A stretch of DNA of 64,000 bases from Metarhizium brunneum (lineage: Eukaryota; Ascomycota; Sordariomycetes; Hypocreales; Clavicipitaceae), in the NCBI RefSeq assembly GCF_013426205.1, contig NC_089422.1, positions 7,529,001 to 7,593,000 on the forward strand. The letters are read 5' to 3'. A program made the translations under genes and the position numbers. Shown piece after piece: positions 11,396 to 23,000 of this stretch (positions are counted from its first letter, which is position 1; each line of letters opens with the position of its first letter). A model generated the notes under the pieces. That model was not told the origin of the DNA and ran no database searches. It was given only the letters and a program-made list of their open reading frames with translations.

Positions 11396-12624
11396 AATCG
11401 CCCACGTTGTTTGACACATGCTATGGTTCCAAAGATAGATCACGCGTAGATATTAGTATCAGTTGGAATTACCATCAATACCTACTTATAGGAGAATGCA
11501 GGAGCCATCGAGCCGAAGTCGTCTGGTCTTGCCAGTTAGAAGACAGGCACGAGGACCCAAACGCAAACCAATACACATGCCCCAGCTCCACGATAGAAGT
11601 ATACCATGTCATCTCTGCAAAGCAGTCCCGGACCATGTATCCAGCACTTGTCGGGCCTGGAAATACTGTTGTATACTCCCAGCAGCACGAGGCGCCGACT
11701 GCTCCTCCACGCTCAACACCAACAAAATGCGACCTCACTACCAACTTCGCACTCGCTCCCAGCCTCAACCGGCAGCGTCTCACGAGAAACCGCACGTCCA
11801 AAACCCCTTCAGCGATCCCCCGATCCAAAACCGGATACTTCATCCCCCGACCCCCCAAAGTACCCTAAGCCCACCCTCGCCCCAATGGACATCTCAAATA
11901 CCATACATTCCTACATACATACATGCTCGGCACAAGCCTCAAGCCTCAGCACTGCCGTCCACGGCACAGGGTCACATCCGTCAAGCACACGGATTCGACG
12001 GACATTAAAATCTCCGGAGAGGCCTTTTATCCAACGTATGTATACCTTTCACACTGGTGATGATGGGTTTTATACAAATGCCGTGCAAACACGGCCCCAG
12101 ATTTACAGTTTAAGGAAAGTGGTTTCGGTATTGGAAACAAAAGATCCCCGCGACTACGTTGGTGTTGTGCTCAAACTGTCTTGGAAGGTGTGTTTCCCAT
12201 GACAGCCTCGTGAGAGTCGGTAGATGTAATATTCATCTAGAAGAGGTAATTGCGGTGTTACTTCTCAACCTTTTAGCAATGGTCGTTTGAACTGAGGGGG
12301 GTTCGATTTTGGTTGTACTGGTATGGGGGGATTATTGCATGAGCTGGCCAACTTCGTCTACGTCTCGGGATTCGTCCGACGATTGGCTTGCGATGCTCTG
12401 CTGACTATAGGCTCGAGATATTCATCCAACGTCGTCATTTCATTCAAGCTCACCGCGACCGGCAGTTGATACCATGGCTCTTGATACGTTCCATGGACCA
12501 AATCAACTCACATGTTGCAGTTCAACAAGCTTATAATAAAGGACGCAGCTGACCAACATGGGTGATGCGACGTTCAATTCAGGGGTTCAGTCTCATCAAC
12601 TCGGAGTTTGCACCGCGAGCCGTT

Positions 12625-13260
12625 TTACTTGAGAGCATTGCGTCTCACAAAAGCCATATCTTGCATGCACTGAGTATCTAAATCGCTCACCTTGATTGTA
12701 TCCTGGAGCATATAAAGCCATTGATATTGCGTTCCTGCGGTGCAAGCTACCACAATCAGCGTGTTGTGTATCCCCATGATGCACGCGCGCAGTCATTCAA
12801 ACTTGGAGAACGTTTCGTTGCAGCAGCCCAGCTGCATTGGAGGTTGTTCTGGCAGGCGGACGGACCACGCCCTCCTCCTTGTCACAATCCTGTGCCGGAC
12901 CACGCAGTGCGATGAGGCGGGTGGACGGCCGAAACGTCAAGATGGTGTTGAACACTTGGGGATCACCTAACGCTGCAATGTAACCGTCTCCAAAAGCTTG
13001 ACCGGATCGGCACGTTGAAGAGGTTCTCTGTATCTGCTGCAAGCTCCCAGAATCGTTCCGCCCATGGTAGAAACATGGATGAGTGACCAGCTGGTATAAG
13101 ACGACTACTGTAAACAAAGAAGGGTAAAACTTGCTCCGAGTACTGCGGTCCATCTGGATCAGGCCTTCTCTTCGAGATAGTAGCGTGTGCTGAAATTTGC
13201 ATCTGTTCGACAGGTCCTCGTTCTTTCTCACCTCACTCGCTTCTTTTACTCTTTCGTCCC
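12625..13260 (-). pseudogene. Possible decayed gene, unknown family
   Basis: Reading the minus strand, coherent peptide stretches occur in different frames: SSMFLPWAERFWELAADTEN (about 13080-13020), GDGYIAALGDPQVFNTILTF (about 12990-12930), and a final piece with IMGIHNTLIVVACTAGTQYQ ending in TAA at 12625-12627. Frame changes between them have no clear intron signals, which suggests frameshifts or a wrong gene model. Family not recognised; the last piece has a hydrophobic segment. Confidence 0.25.
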
Positions 13261-14019
13261 GGGTACGCGTTCACTGAAACATTCTGGCTTCCGTGACTAG
13301 CAAGTGGTTGAACAAAATTGCCTCTCTGCCATGTACATGCCCGCTTCGTTCGCAGGTGTGTAGCCGTCCAAGGCAGGTAGGCTGCCCAACCCCGTGTTAC
13401 AGCAGATATATGGCCCGATGCCGACAGGATGATCGTATTTAGATTTAGATCTGGTCATTCGATCGCGGGTTGACCAGACCGCTATGTATAACCCCAAGCA
13501 GTGCCAACGCCCCTCATCGTCGTCAGATCGATGTTTCAGCGAAAGGCCACGATTGCAGGATTTAGTCCGTCGATCAGAGTTGCAGAAGGACCATGTGTGC
13601 GTTCAGCAGGTGGTATCCGGCGCGTCCGCTACCGCCGAGCACCCTGGAGAAATGGCAGGTCATGGTCCGTAGAGATAGAAATTTGCCTCGTGCTCCAGGT
13701 CTGAGTCTTTCCACCTACTGCTTTTGGCGTCCATTGACTAAACAGATCTCCGCTGTCAGGACTATTCTGCCGTTTAAACGTCCGAGACTAGGCGGCTAGA
13801 TGATGCGGGAAACTCCAGGTTGTGGCTCCACTTAGCCAAGGCTTCTGGTTCGATTCTTCGCCGGGGGGGGGCGTGGGTGCAAATTTGTGGTGCCATTTCA
13901 TCTTTGAACAAAAAGCCTCCGCGAAAAAAAGAAAAAGGAAAAAAGGGGAAGAAAAGAAAGAAGATGAAGAAAAAGCCTCTGTATCCCGTATTCGAGAGCG
14001 AAGTCTGCGGTGAAATGCC

Positions 14020-15000
14020 ATTAATCGCCTCGTTGGGCTTCACCGAGGGAGACGGAATGACTCAACGCAGTCTCATCATTCATTAGTAACCACAGTCCGC
14101 ACCAATTACATAACAATGTCGAGGTCCACGACTCAGCTAGCCTCGTGCCCCAGTGGCCCTCAACAGTGAGGTTGGCGTGGGGAAATAGCGAGAGCAAAAT
14201 TTGCCTCTCAGGGACCCGCGTCTCGAGAGGGCTTGACAAGGTGCACCCCGGCTCACTGCCGAGCCCAAGACCGACAGTCGCCGAGAATCTGCTCCACGGT
14301 GAGGCCTGGTTGGCTGTGCCTGATAGATCGACACCCAGGTACAAATTGGCTTTTTTGACGACTTCAATGGCTGAAGCCTTTTCCCCCTCTGGTTTCTGAC
14401 CTTGGCAGGTGAACTGCAACGTAACAAGGCCACCGCGCCTATAGTCACCAAAACGATATCCTTCAGCGAGTCGCGCCACCGATCTTTCGGCCTAAAGAGG
14501 GGGTTGCGGGCGACCTTGATGGCCGCTGAGGTAGTTGTTGTATGCGTCGTATTCCGTGCGCTGACTTTGTTGGTCGTTGTTCACCAAGCTGTCGTTGGGG
14601 CTGGCTAACCAACCCATCGAGATCGAGGTACATGGCATGTACATGGCGTGTTAAATTCATAGCATCCTTCTCGGACGGACTGATATAAATTGCCTGGACT
14701 GGGTCTGTTTGCCTTCAGAGGAGGCTGTGCCAATTTGATTCTGTAACTTGGACCCCATGTTTTCGGTGTTTTAGGCTGCGACTGTGCACATGCTTCATCA
14801 TCCAACCCAAACGTTTATCAGCAATAACTTCACATGCCAGATGATTGCATACTGACCTTCCTGTGAGTGCGAGTATTGGGTGCTGCAGCTTCGGTGCCCG
14901 CGGAATGGCATGACGGGACATACTAGTTGGATCATGCTGAGGTCATCCTCCGTGTTGATCATGTCGACGGCGTTTGAGAATGCCCGCTTAGGTTGCAAGT
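14020..15000 (-). pseudogene. Possible decayed gene, unknown family
   Basis: Minus-strand fragments with protein-like composition lie in succession in different frames: AFSNAVDMINTEDDLSMIQL (about 14990-14930), IYISPSEKDAMNLTRHVHAM (about 14690-14630), NDQQSQRTEYDAYNNYLSGH (about 14580-14520) and ASAIEVVKKANLYLGVDLSG (about 14370-14310). No single splice pattern was found that keeps the frame. It may be an intron-rich unknown gene or a frameshifted relic. Confidence 0.22.
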
Positions 15001-15769
15001 TTGCGGTGGTTGGTGTTGAAAGCGTTCGATTACGTATGCAGGGGCGATGCAGCGCTCCTTCCTTGTATCTGCAAATTTTGCTACGACGGCATGTTATTCC
15101 TCACCACTTCTCTGTTTGTACACTTTGAGCATGCATTGAAAGCAGCTTGGGCTCAAAGAATTTTTTTTTTAAAAAAACAATTGACTTATGTCGACGGAGG
15201 ACCTAATGCACGTAATACGAAGTTGTATTACCGCGTGTGTCTGCCTACGGAAAACAAGTAGTATCCGTCCCCGGGCTCCTCAACATCAACCACCACCTGG
15301 CCGCGTCAAGCCACCCATTGGTGCGGCGGGATCAAGTGCAATGATTCTTGGCAACAGATATAGTATTTATAAACTGCATTCCTCTGCGTAGTGTTTGCCT
15401 TGGGATTACATTTGGAAATACCACCCGGCGAAAGGAGGCAGCAACGATTTGCCTTTGTGTCATGCGGCGTCGACGAGAGGCAACTCCGCCACTGTACACG
15501 GCATAAGAAACGACGTTGAGGCCCTCGCAATGCGTTCTGGGCGCGGACGGCGTTTTGTCCAACATCGACTAAGGAAGGTCCAGCTTCGCGGAGGGTATCC
15601 GTGACAAACGTTCGTACGATGCTTCAAGTTGGACCGGCTTCCAACGGCTTCGCCAAGGCACTCCCAGTTGGGATGACGGCACGAATTCCTCCAGTCGTAC
15701 GTCTGCACATGGGCCGGCTCAAGCTTCTATGTTTGGATAAGCGAACGTGCCCCGTCCCGTATTAGCCTG

Positions 15770-15796
15770 CAACAGCAACAGCAACAGCAACAGCAG
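15770..15796. repeat. CAACAG microsatellite
   Basis: Four CAACAG units followed by CAG. Lies in non-coding DNA. Confidence 0.8.
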
Positions 15797-18700
15797 GATC
15801 TGTTGTGCTGCTATCTCGCACGTACGGAATAAGTGAGTACAACTCCGTAGTATGCTCGGAATGTGCGGAGCAGCGAATGGCAGGCCTGGGGTACCTTGTT
15901 TGCAGCGGCACGTTCTCGCCTTGTCTATGTCGAAGGGATCTTGACCTGGTCTGCTCGGAGTCTGTGCCATTCAATCCATGGCAACATTGAACGGTCGCCC
16001 CATATGGCGTCGAGTTGTGACAGAGTCCATCAACGATGAGGAGTCTGGCCGAGTAATACACAATCCAGACGTCCACGGTAGGTACCTAGGTAGTGATTTT
16101 CGGTGGTACCGTACGAGCCTCCTGTGTGCATAAATATTTGGTGAGCAAAAAGAGAAACAAAACAAAGAAGAGGGCCAATTTTTCTGCTGTGCATTTCTCT
16201 CATTTCGCACACAGCCGGTTGCATGCGGCCAGCAACCGCGTCACACAGCGCAACGACGACCAGACCGTGGCCCCGAAACCCAAAGGCCCTTACCCAAAAG
16301 CCAAGAAGTCTGTTGTATAATGTCTGGGAGCATCTAGATGTCAGGCAGGGGGCTCCAGATGTCGCTCCAGACAGCCCAGATAACTCCACCCCCACAAGAT
16401 TTGCCTGTTCCAAACGGGCAAATGATCTGGTGCTTTTGTGGCACAGAAACACGGGGGGCGCGCTGCACCTCGCCAGCTGCCATCTGCCATCTGCCAGGTG
16501 CCGCAAACCCCGGAACTGGAAGCGACATGGCCCAAGTGCCATCAGCCATCAAGCCCGCCCTGGCTGGTGCGCACATGTCCTGAAATCGGCGGCGCCAAAC
16601 CCATCCAGCCCAGTGCCATCAAAACACTGAATCTTGACCCGCCCAATGCGAAGCCGACTCTCTTGTCGTCGCCTTCTTATTCTCACTTTTTTTTTCTTGT
16701 TTTAATTGCTGATACAAAGTATTGCCACTTTTTATCTATAAAAAAAAAAAGCTCTTGTTCCGCCGTGGCTTGCGAACCCTGGCCGCGCACCATGTCCCCC
16801 TCCTGCAAGCCTCTGTTCATATGAGTCCATGTGCGCAGTACCTCAATATCACCGCACCAGCAGACCATGCCACCTGGTACATGGTACACGCATACGTCGT
16901 ACGCTCCAGTAACCGAGCGCCACCGCGAAGCAACCAAATCCAAACTCCACAGTCAAGCCACTGACAAGGAAGGAATACAAAGTCAAACAATACCAGCAAC
17001 AATTGACAAGACCGCAATACCCCTCCCGGGGGCAGGCGTCCTGTATGGGAACTCTATTGCAAGCGGATTGAAGCTTTGAGCTTTGTCGGCCCGCCAAACG
17101 AGGGGGAAATGAGTTTGATAAAAAAAAAATTCTTCTTTCTTTCTTTAAACCCTCCGCTTTCTGCCTTGTGCTCCCAACAACGTCCTCTGCATTCCGCTGC
17201 GACACACACGGATCTGGCGCCAAAGATTTATGCAGCGGTTAATCTGTACCCCCCATGCAGAAAAGTGTAGCCCCCACCTTCCCAGGCCGGATTTCCCCAT
17301 GGGTCGACAGTTGAATTGTCGACAGCCAAGCAGCCCAGGTCGGTCACTTGCACTGAGATTCTTGCTTGCTTGCATTCATGCTCCAATGTGCGCAAAAGGC
17401 TTTTTTTTTGTTTCTCCCCTCGCACCCTCTCCACATCTCGCTTGGCCCAAGTGACCGACCTGGCTGGGTTCGTGCTAACATCGCAGGCTGCCGGATATGG
17501 TGGCGCTCTGGTAAGCTCTCGATCCGTGACATCTGGAAAGCCAGTCAGTCCACTGGCTGGCCCTGCTGCTTGCCTCTACCTGCGATTTGATGTTTCTCCT
17601 GGGCCGGCGCAGAATAAACTTGGCCAAAGGGATTCTGCCTCGTTCGCCCACGCATATGTAGGTGCGGCATGGCTCCCACACACACACAACACCCTCCTGT
17701 GGCTGCCGCTCCCTATTTGCTCCCCTTGGACGAGCGGTGAAGAGACGTGTCTCGGAGCGAGGCTTGTTTGCGAGCGCCGGCGGAGTATGGAGTACTAGTC
17801 GCTCACCATCGAGGCGAGACAATCAGTTGTCCCTGCTGGGAGTTTGCTTCGGGTTTCGGATAGCCAGAATCAGGTACCGAGAACGGGCAATCGAGGCGGA
17901 CGAGTTTCCGGATGCCCGCTATTGGACGGTGGCGGTGGCATCCGGCAACACGTCTCGCAACACTAGGCGAGGGTGGACGGCTCGTCAAATCAAAGCCCAG
18001 CCGCGCTCTGCTTCTTTTTGCTTCACTCTCCTCCTCCTGGAATGCACTACTACTATCGTTCTCGCTGGCGTGGTCGCCAGTGGTAGACCACAAGACTTGG
18101 CCCTCCTTATAAGCCAAGCCATGCCACGCAATACTTGGCTTGTTTAGCTAGCTGGCTTTGTCACTGCGCCTCATTCGTTAAGGCTTCGTGCAATAGTAAC
18201 CCGAGTCAACCCGCAAGCTATGAAACGTGCCTACTGAAGCCCTTGTTGGCGGTGTCTTCTTGAAATTACTGGAATATTGACACTATAGCAGAGAGGGTCT
18301 GGCTGAATGCCACCCACCGTACATAAGCTTCGCATATAGGACTCTCGTAAGAGACACACATTGGCACCAAGGGCAGACAGACTAGTCTCCGGGGTTGAGA
18401 GTTTTCGGGCTAAAAGTAAAGTCCATATTGGTCAAGGAAGCGAGGGCATGTCATTTGTCGTCTAGAGATGACCATCTTGAGCTTGCTGGAGCCAGACCGC
18501 GTGCGTGTGTGCCTTTGGTTGCTCTAAAAGAAGTCAGACACAAAGAAGGGGAGGTGGAGATGGGCCAGAAGAAAGGGGCTGACCCCGGACTATGGACTAT
18601 GGCCAAGAAGCAAAACTTCATCTGGAGACGCAACTGGTTTTGAAATATGCAGACCGTGGGATTTGCTGGGGGATATTTGTCGGCGTGCTATTATTACAAA

Positions 18701-19460
18701 GGGCTCTCAATCCGGGCGGTGGACTTGGTCGAATCTTGTCCATGCTCCATGTGGCTGAGGCCTAGTTTCGAGTGTCCGTGTGCATAAGATATCGATGGAA
18801 AAGGAAGGCGAAGAGAGCAGAGCTTTTGTTGATGGCTGAAATAAAAGAGGGTACGGAGTACGAGTAAACGTTATTAATTAGACTGGCTGACGCATACATA
18901 CGTGCCCCCTGACGCCATCCCATTCGTCTATTTCCTGCATCCGACATGTTGCAACGACATCTCCTAGGGCCAACCAAACGCTTAAAGAACTTGAGAAAAG
19001 TGGTCACAGTGAAAAGTATAAATAATAGTAGTTACAAAAGACAATGCCAGAAACGAAAACAGATGCGAGGGGTTGGTAAAAAGGTCAATATAGTTACTTC
19101 TGTACGCTGTGCACATTTCCGATTCCTTCCCACTGGGCAGTTCGTCTCTCCACTCAGTGTTCCCCAGGAGTTGCGAAAAAATAAAATAAAAAGTCCATTG
19201 ACAATCCAATTATTTTGTTTAAATATCAACTTGAAGAATGTGAGTCCTCCGGGGGATAAGTGGTGATGTCTATAGTCATTCCGTCCGTCCTTTGAAGTTG
19301 CTGCCACCAAACAAAACAAAACAATACCATAATGGCTTCTCAGGGTTGCGTATGGGATAGGAGCCATCGCAAATGTAAACCGTAAACGCCTACTCTTTCT
19401 ATACCTCTATAACCCAAAAGTCGTCATGTCGTGCAAGTAGTTACGGTAGCTTGGTACATC

Positions 19461-20696
19461 TCAAACCCGGTCCATCAGATCGCCGCCAGCAAGGCTACCG
19501 GCGGTCGAGCTTCTGCCACTGTTGCTGTATCCGCTGTCTGACAGCAGGTCCTGAACAGCGACCTTGGGAACCTGGGGAACGGGAAGTTTTCGCTGCGCGC
19601 CGTCAGGGCGGCTGATAATATCCGTCAGGGACATTCCATTGCTCCGGGGAGCGTTCAACTGAGGAGGGAATTGCGGGGCATCCAAGTGTGGCTCCATGGG
19701 TGCCAAAGCCGGTGTCGTGTTGTGGTGAAGCGACAAGTTCCGGATACTTGGCAACTCGTAGCCCGAAAAGGGTCGGAGACGAGGCGAGTGAGCAGGAGTC
19801 GCAATTGGGGTGTGATCCGGAGTAGGTGAGAGTGAATCATGAGAGAAAGTTGGAGACGAAGGGGCCGTTGAGTTGGGGGAGTTTGGCCTTGAACGCTTGG
19901 CGTGGCGCATGCCGTTGTAGTGGTCGTCATGGTCTTCACTCGAGTGAGACCTCGCCATGTGGTACGACGAGAGGCCGTTGGGGTGGCCCCGAGAGCTATG
20001 CATGCTGTGACCATAGTAGTGCCGAGCGCTGTGACTGGGAGGCGCTGTCAAAGTCTCACGCTCCACCTGAGTTGCGGCCTTGGCCAACATGGAGATATCA
20101 CCGCCACGGTTGTACGGGTGCATAGGTGGTGGGTGAGGATGCTGGGCAAAGGAGGCGAAGGAGTGAGGAGGTGAGACGTTGGGAGAGGCCAGGGTCGAGG
20201 TGGGAGCAGAGCGGATCGTCTTGGGTGCCGGAGGGGGCGCCATCATGCCCTCGTGGTGCATATGAGGAGGCAGGCCCTGGTGATGATGATGGTGGTGGTG
20301 CTGGTGGTGGTGATGCTGGCCCTTGTTCCCACGGCGCGAGTTGGGGTTGTTGTGAATTCGCGAGTGACGAGTCAACTCATCGGAGCGGGAGAACTTCTTG
20401 CTGCAACCGGGGAACTGGCAAGCATGAGGCTTCTCGCCCGTGTGAGTGCGAATATGTCTTGTCTGGTGTTCGAGACGATGGAAGGCCTTGTCACAGAGAG
20501 GGCACTTGTACGGACGAGGAAGCTCGTTGGTCGTATCCGAGGCCTGGGCGCCGGGCAGAGGCCCGTTGGGCTTGATGACGGTGACTGATGCGCTTGCCAT
20601 TGCGGCGTCAGCCTGTCGGGATCTCGAGTTGTGGTCAGCCTGGGCTGAGGGATTCAGCAAGTTGGTGAAGTCGACTGCAGACTGTGACCGTTGCAT
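19461..20696 (-). CDS. cre1: Carbon catabolite repressor CreA/Cre1, C2H2 zinc finger
   Basis: DNA-binding repressor of alternative carbon-source and hydrolase genes when glucose is present; binds SYGGRG. Intronless, 411 residues from the ATG that gives the family's [16 protein letters not shown] start. An in-frame ATG at 20804 would add 36 residues. Two C2H2 fingers at about 65-85 ([21 protein letters not shown]) and 93-115 ([20 protein letters not shown]), joined by TGEKPHA, match the CreA/Mig1 fingers. Then comes a His-rich run (about residues 125-140), a Ser/Pro-rich middle with [10 protein letters not shown], and the C-terminal LPSIRNLSL and [13 protein letters not shown] segments typical of filamentous-fungal CreA. 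The upstream region is unusually rich in the protein's own target site, suggesting autoregulation. Confidence 0.96.
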   Translation of the reverse strand: MQRSQSAVDFTNLLNPSAQADHNSRSRQADAAMASASVTVIKPNGPLPGAQASDTTNELPRPYKCPLCDKAFHRLEHQTRHIRTHTGEKPHACQFPGCSKKFSRSDELTRHSRIHNNPNSRRGNKGQHHHHQHHHHHHHQGLPPHMHHEGMMAPPPAPKTIRSAPTSTLASPNVSPPHSFASFAQHPHPPPMHPYNRGGDISMLAKAATQVERETLTAPPSHSARHYYGHSMHSSRGHPNGLSSYHMARSHSSEDHDDHYNGMRHAKRSRPNSPNSTAPSSPTFSHDSLSPTPDHTPIATPAHSPRLRPFSGYELPSIRNLSLHHNTTPALAPMEPHLDAPQFPPQLNAPRSNGMSLTDIISRPDGAQRKLPVPQVPKVAVQDLLSDSGYSNSGRSSTAGSLAGGDLMDRV

Positions 20697-21493
20697 GTGA
20701 TCCAGTGCAGTGCAGTGCCAGGACTCAGCAGGGGGAGCAGTGTTAGTCTCAAAGGCAGCGACGTTCAGATACAAATTGGTCCAAGTTGCTGCGTCTGGTT
20801 GCAAAAGAGCGTCTTGTGTTGTGAGTCTGGAGCCGAGCCTGAACTGTGAGTAGGGTTCAAGTCAACAATACGCAAAGACGGAAAAGAAGACGAAAAACTG
20901 GTTGTGCAGGGCAAAGTCGAATTTGTCTGGAGTGGGAAGAAACGGGGGAATCTTTTTTCGGAGGAGGGGGACGAGGGGAGCGAACGGTTTTAATAGGGCG
21001 GGTTTGGCCGGAACCACACAGGCGTGAAGCGTAAGTCAATGTGAAGTGTGGAGGGTGTACTCCGTACTCCGTTCTCAAGCGCACGAGTACTTGGCCTTTC
21101 TGGGGGAGCATAAAATCACAGGCGCAGAGTCGCAGCACGTACACGGCACCGGGAGTGCGCTCTGGGGCAGCTGCACAGGGCGGTAAAACAGAGGCGCCAC
21201 TTGGCCATCGGAGCACTTGGGGGGGTGTGAAGCACTGAAGGTGCCGGGCAGAAACCCGACCTCGGGACAGCGTAGCGTGTAGCGTGGTACTCCCTGCCAT
21301 CAACAATGTCCGGCCGTATGTACGTCTCGGTGTCCAGTGCCGTCAAGTCAGGACTAGGGCAGTGGGCGCTGTTGGGAGGCGCCAGGCATCCCAATGGCAT
21401 CATGTCTGGCGGGCAGGTGGCAGGCAACATTGAAGGGCAAGCAAGCAAGCAAGTCGGGTTCTGGTACTAGTAGCAGGAAGCAGGTTGCAGCGG

Positions 21494-21946
21494 GCGGGGG
21501 ACCATTCAAGCTTCCTGGGGACGCCTGGGGGACGCCTGGGGACGCCTCGGGGCGACGTTGGGGTGGACATCTGGCGGCCAGATGCCCCAGCAGGTGCCCG
21601 TCGTCAACTGGTACTTGTCGGCTCTGCAGACCATGTACCTGCCCGCACACGCTCTGGGGATTGATGCTTCCCAGTTCGGTGTTCGCTGAGCGCGGCCGGT
21701 GGGCAGCGCGCGGCGACGTCGACCTGTTGACCTTTGGGGCGACCCCAGCACACAGGTCCTTTGGTTTGGGACACGCCCCCTGGGGCCAAGGGCCACCCCT
21801 CTGCCGGGGCTGGAGCCACCCAGCGATGGACGGGCGGGTGATGGAAGTACTGAGGCATCCAAGGTACCTGTGCAGATTTCTCGCCGTCCTCGGCTGACTT
21901 GGGGAGTCGGTGGCTTGGCTGGGGCCGGCTGGGGCGGCGACTGGGG
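21494..21946. promoter_or_regulatory. Cluster of about 12 Cre1/CreA target sites (SYGGRG)
   Basis: By eye, the plus strand has SYGGRG at 21494, 21515, 21525, 21536, 21780, 21804, 21810, 21919, 21929 and 21941, and its complement CCCCAG at 21585 and 21743. Three sites sit at 10-11-base spacing in a GCCTGGGGAC-type repeat (21515-21541). The cluster lies 0.8-1.25 kb upstream of the cre1 start codon. CreA and Cre1 are known to regulate their own genes in other fungi; that these sites do so here is inferred. The high local GC content raises the chance expectation. Confidence 0.5.
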
Positions 21947-22972
21947 GACTGGTATGCCGACACACCCATGGATTAATGGGCGCGCGTTGCATCTGGCCAC
22001 ACCCCCCTTCGTCAGGCATCTGAAGTCTGCGCAAGGAGTCTGGTAATATGTAATGCCCCAAGGCGAAAGCATCAAAAAGGGCCTGAAGGGCTAAATGCAG
22101 AGAGAGGGTCCAAGGCGAGCGACTTTTTGCGAAGGGCCGTTGGTGTGCACATGTGGAACGGCCACTGGTGGTGACTGAGTGGGCATTCAGGTGAGTTTTT
22201 TTTTTTTTTTTTTCCATCTTGGCCATTTTTTCCCATCACCTTTCTGCCTCTCCACAGCTACGCCAACGATGAGCCATGGCGTGGGGCGCAGCATCCGTCG
22301 TGTCGAACTTTGCCCGACTGATTGGTTCTCATGCCGCGAGTACGTCGTTCTTTGGCAGTGTGTGGTAATGATGGCATTGACGAGCCAGGGCAACTTTTGC
22401 AACTGACTTGTCGTTAGCATCCCCGTCACCGACAAAGCGCAACGACGGACGACATAACGTGGGGGGAGAGGAACCAACTGGCCTTGTCGTCATCTCCAAC
22501 TCCGTATTCCACACACGTCGGCGGCGCCCCTGTCCCAGTCCGCTCTCCGTGAGCAGCAATCCCGGTGTCCGTCGGTGGGCAAGACTCGCCGTCGGCAGCC
22601 GTGCCGCCCAAAGCGCCCTCAAGGCTCGAGACTTGGATGGACGATGATAACTACTGTGATACTACCCAAGTTTCCAACGTTCCTGGAGATTAGGCTAGTC
22701 AACCTGGCGCGATGTGGTTCAACCAAGTCCGCCCGGGACGACGGGTCATGACTACGTGCGGCGGAGCACCTCTCTTCCAAACTTGTTACTACTTCTGTTT
22801 GGACACGATGGTCATGCTCATGTCATGTCATGTCATGTCGCACGTCGCAATGACCAGCTGGACGAAAAGGTTATCCGTTTGGAATGGAGCGCCATAGGTA
22901 CGTATGTAAGCATGCCACCGACCTCATGCGCGCCCCAGACTTGGTCGTGCTGATAAGTGGTTCGATAAAGGC

Positions 22973-23000
22973 CTCTCTCTCTCTCTCTTTCTCTCTCTCT
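22973..23000. repeat. CT-rich microsatellite
   Basis: Nearly pure CT dinucleotide run broken by one TTT. Non-coding. Confidence 0.8.

Larger units (their letters stand above)
10160..19460. other. Gene-poor 9.3 kb region with scattered coding-like relics
   Basis: No gene can be named here. Three stretches look formerly or weakly coding (10.47-11.40 kb +, 12.6-13.3 kb -, 14.0-15.0 kb -) and are listed separately. The rest is open frames without domains, homopolymers (for example 13921-13975 A/G-rich, 16738-16750 A-run) and simple repeats. It contrasts with the 2-10 kb block, where genes are about 1 kb apart or less. Confidence 0.6.

Noticed and set aside
21354..22226. 290-codon minus-strand frame in the cre1 upstream region
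   Set aside because: GC-rich DNA with few stop codons on all frames; the Pro/Arg-rich translation has no family features.
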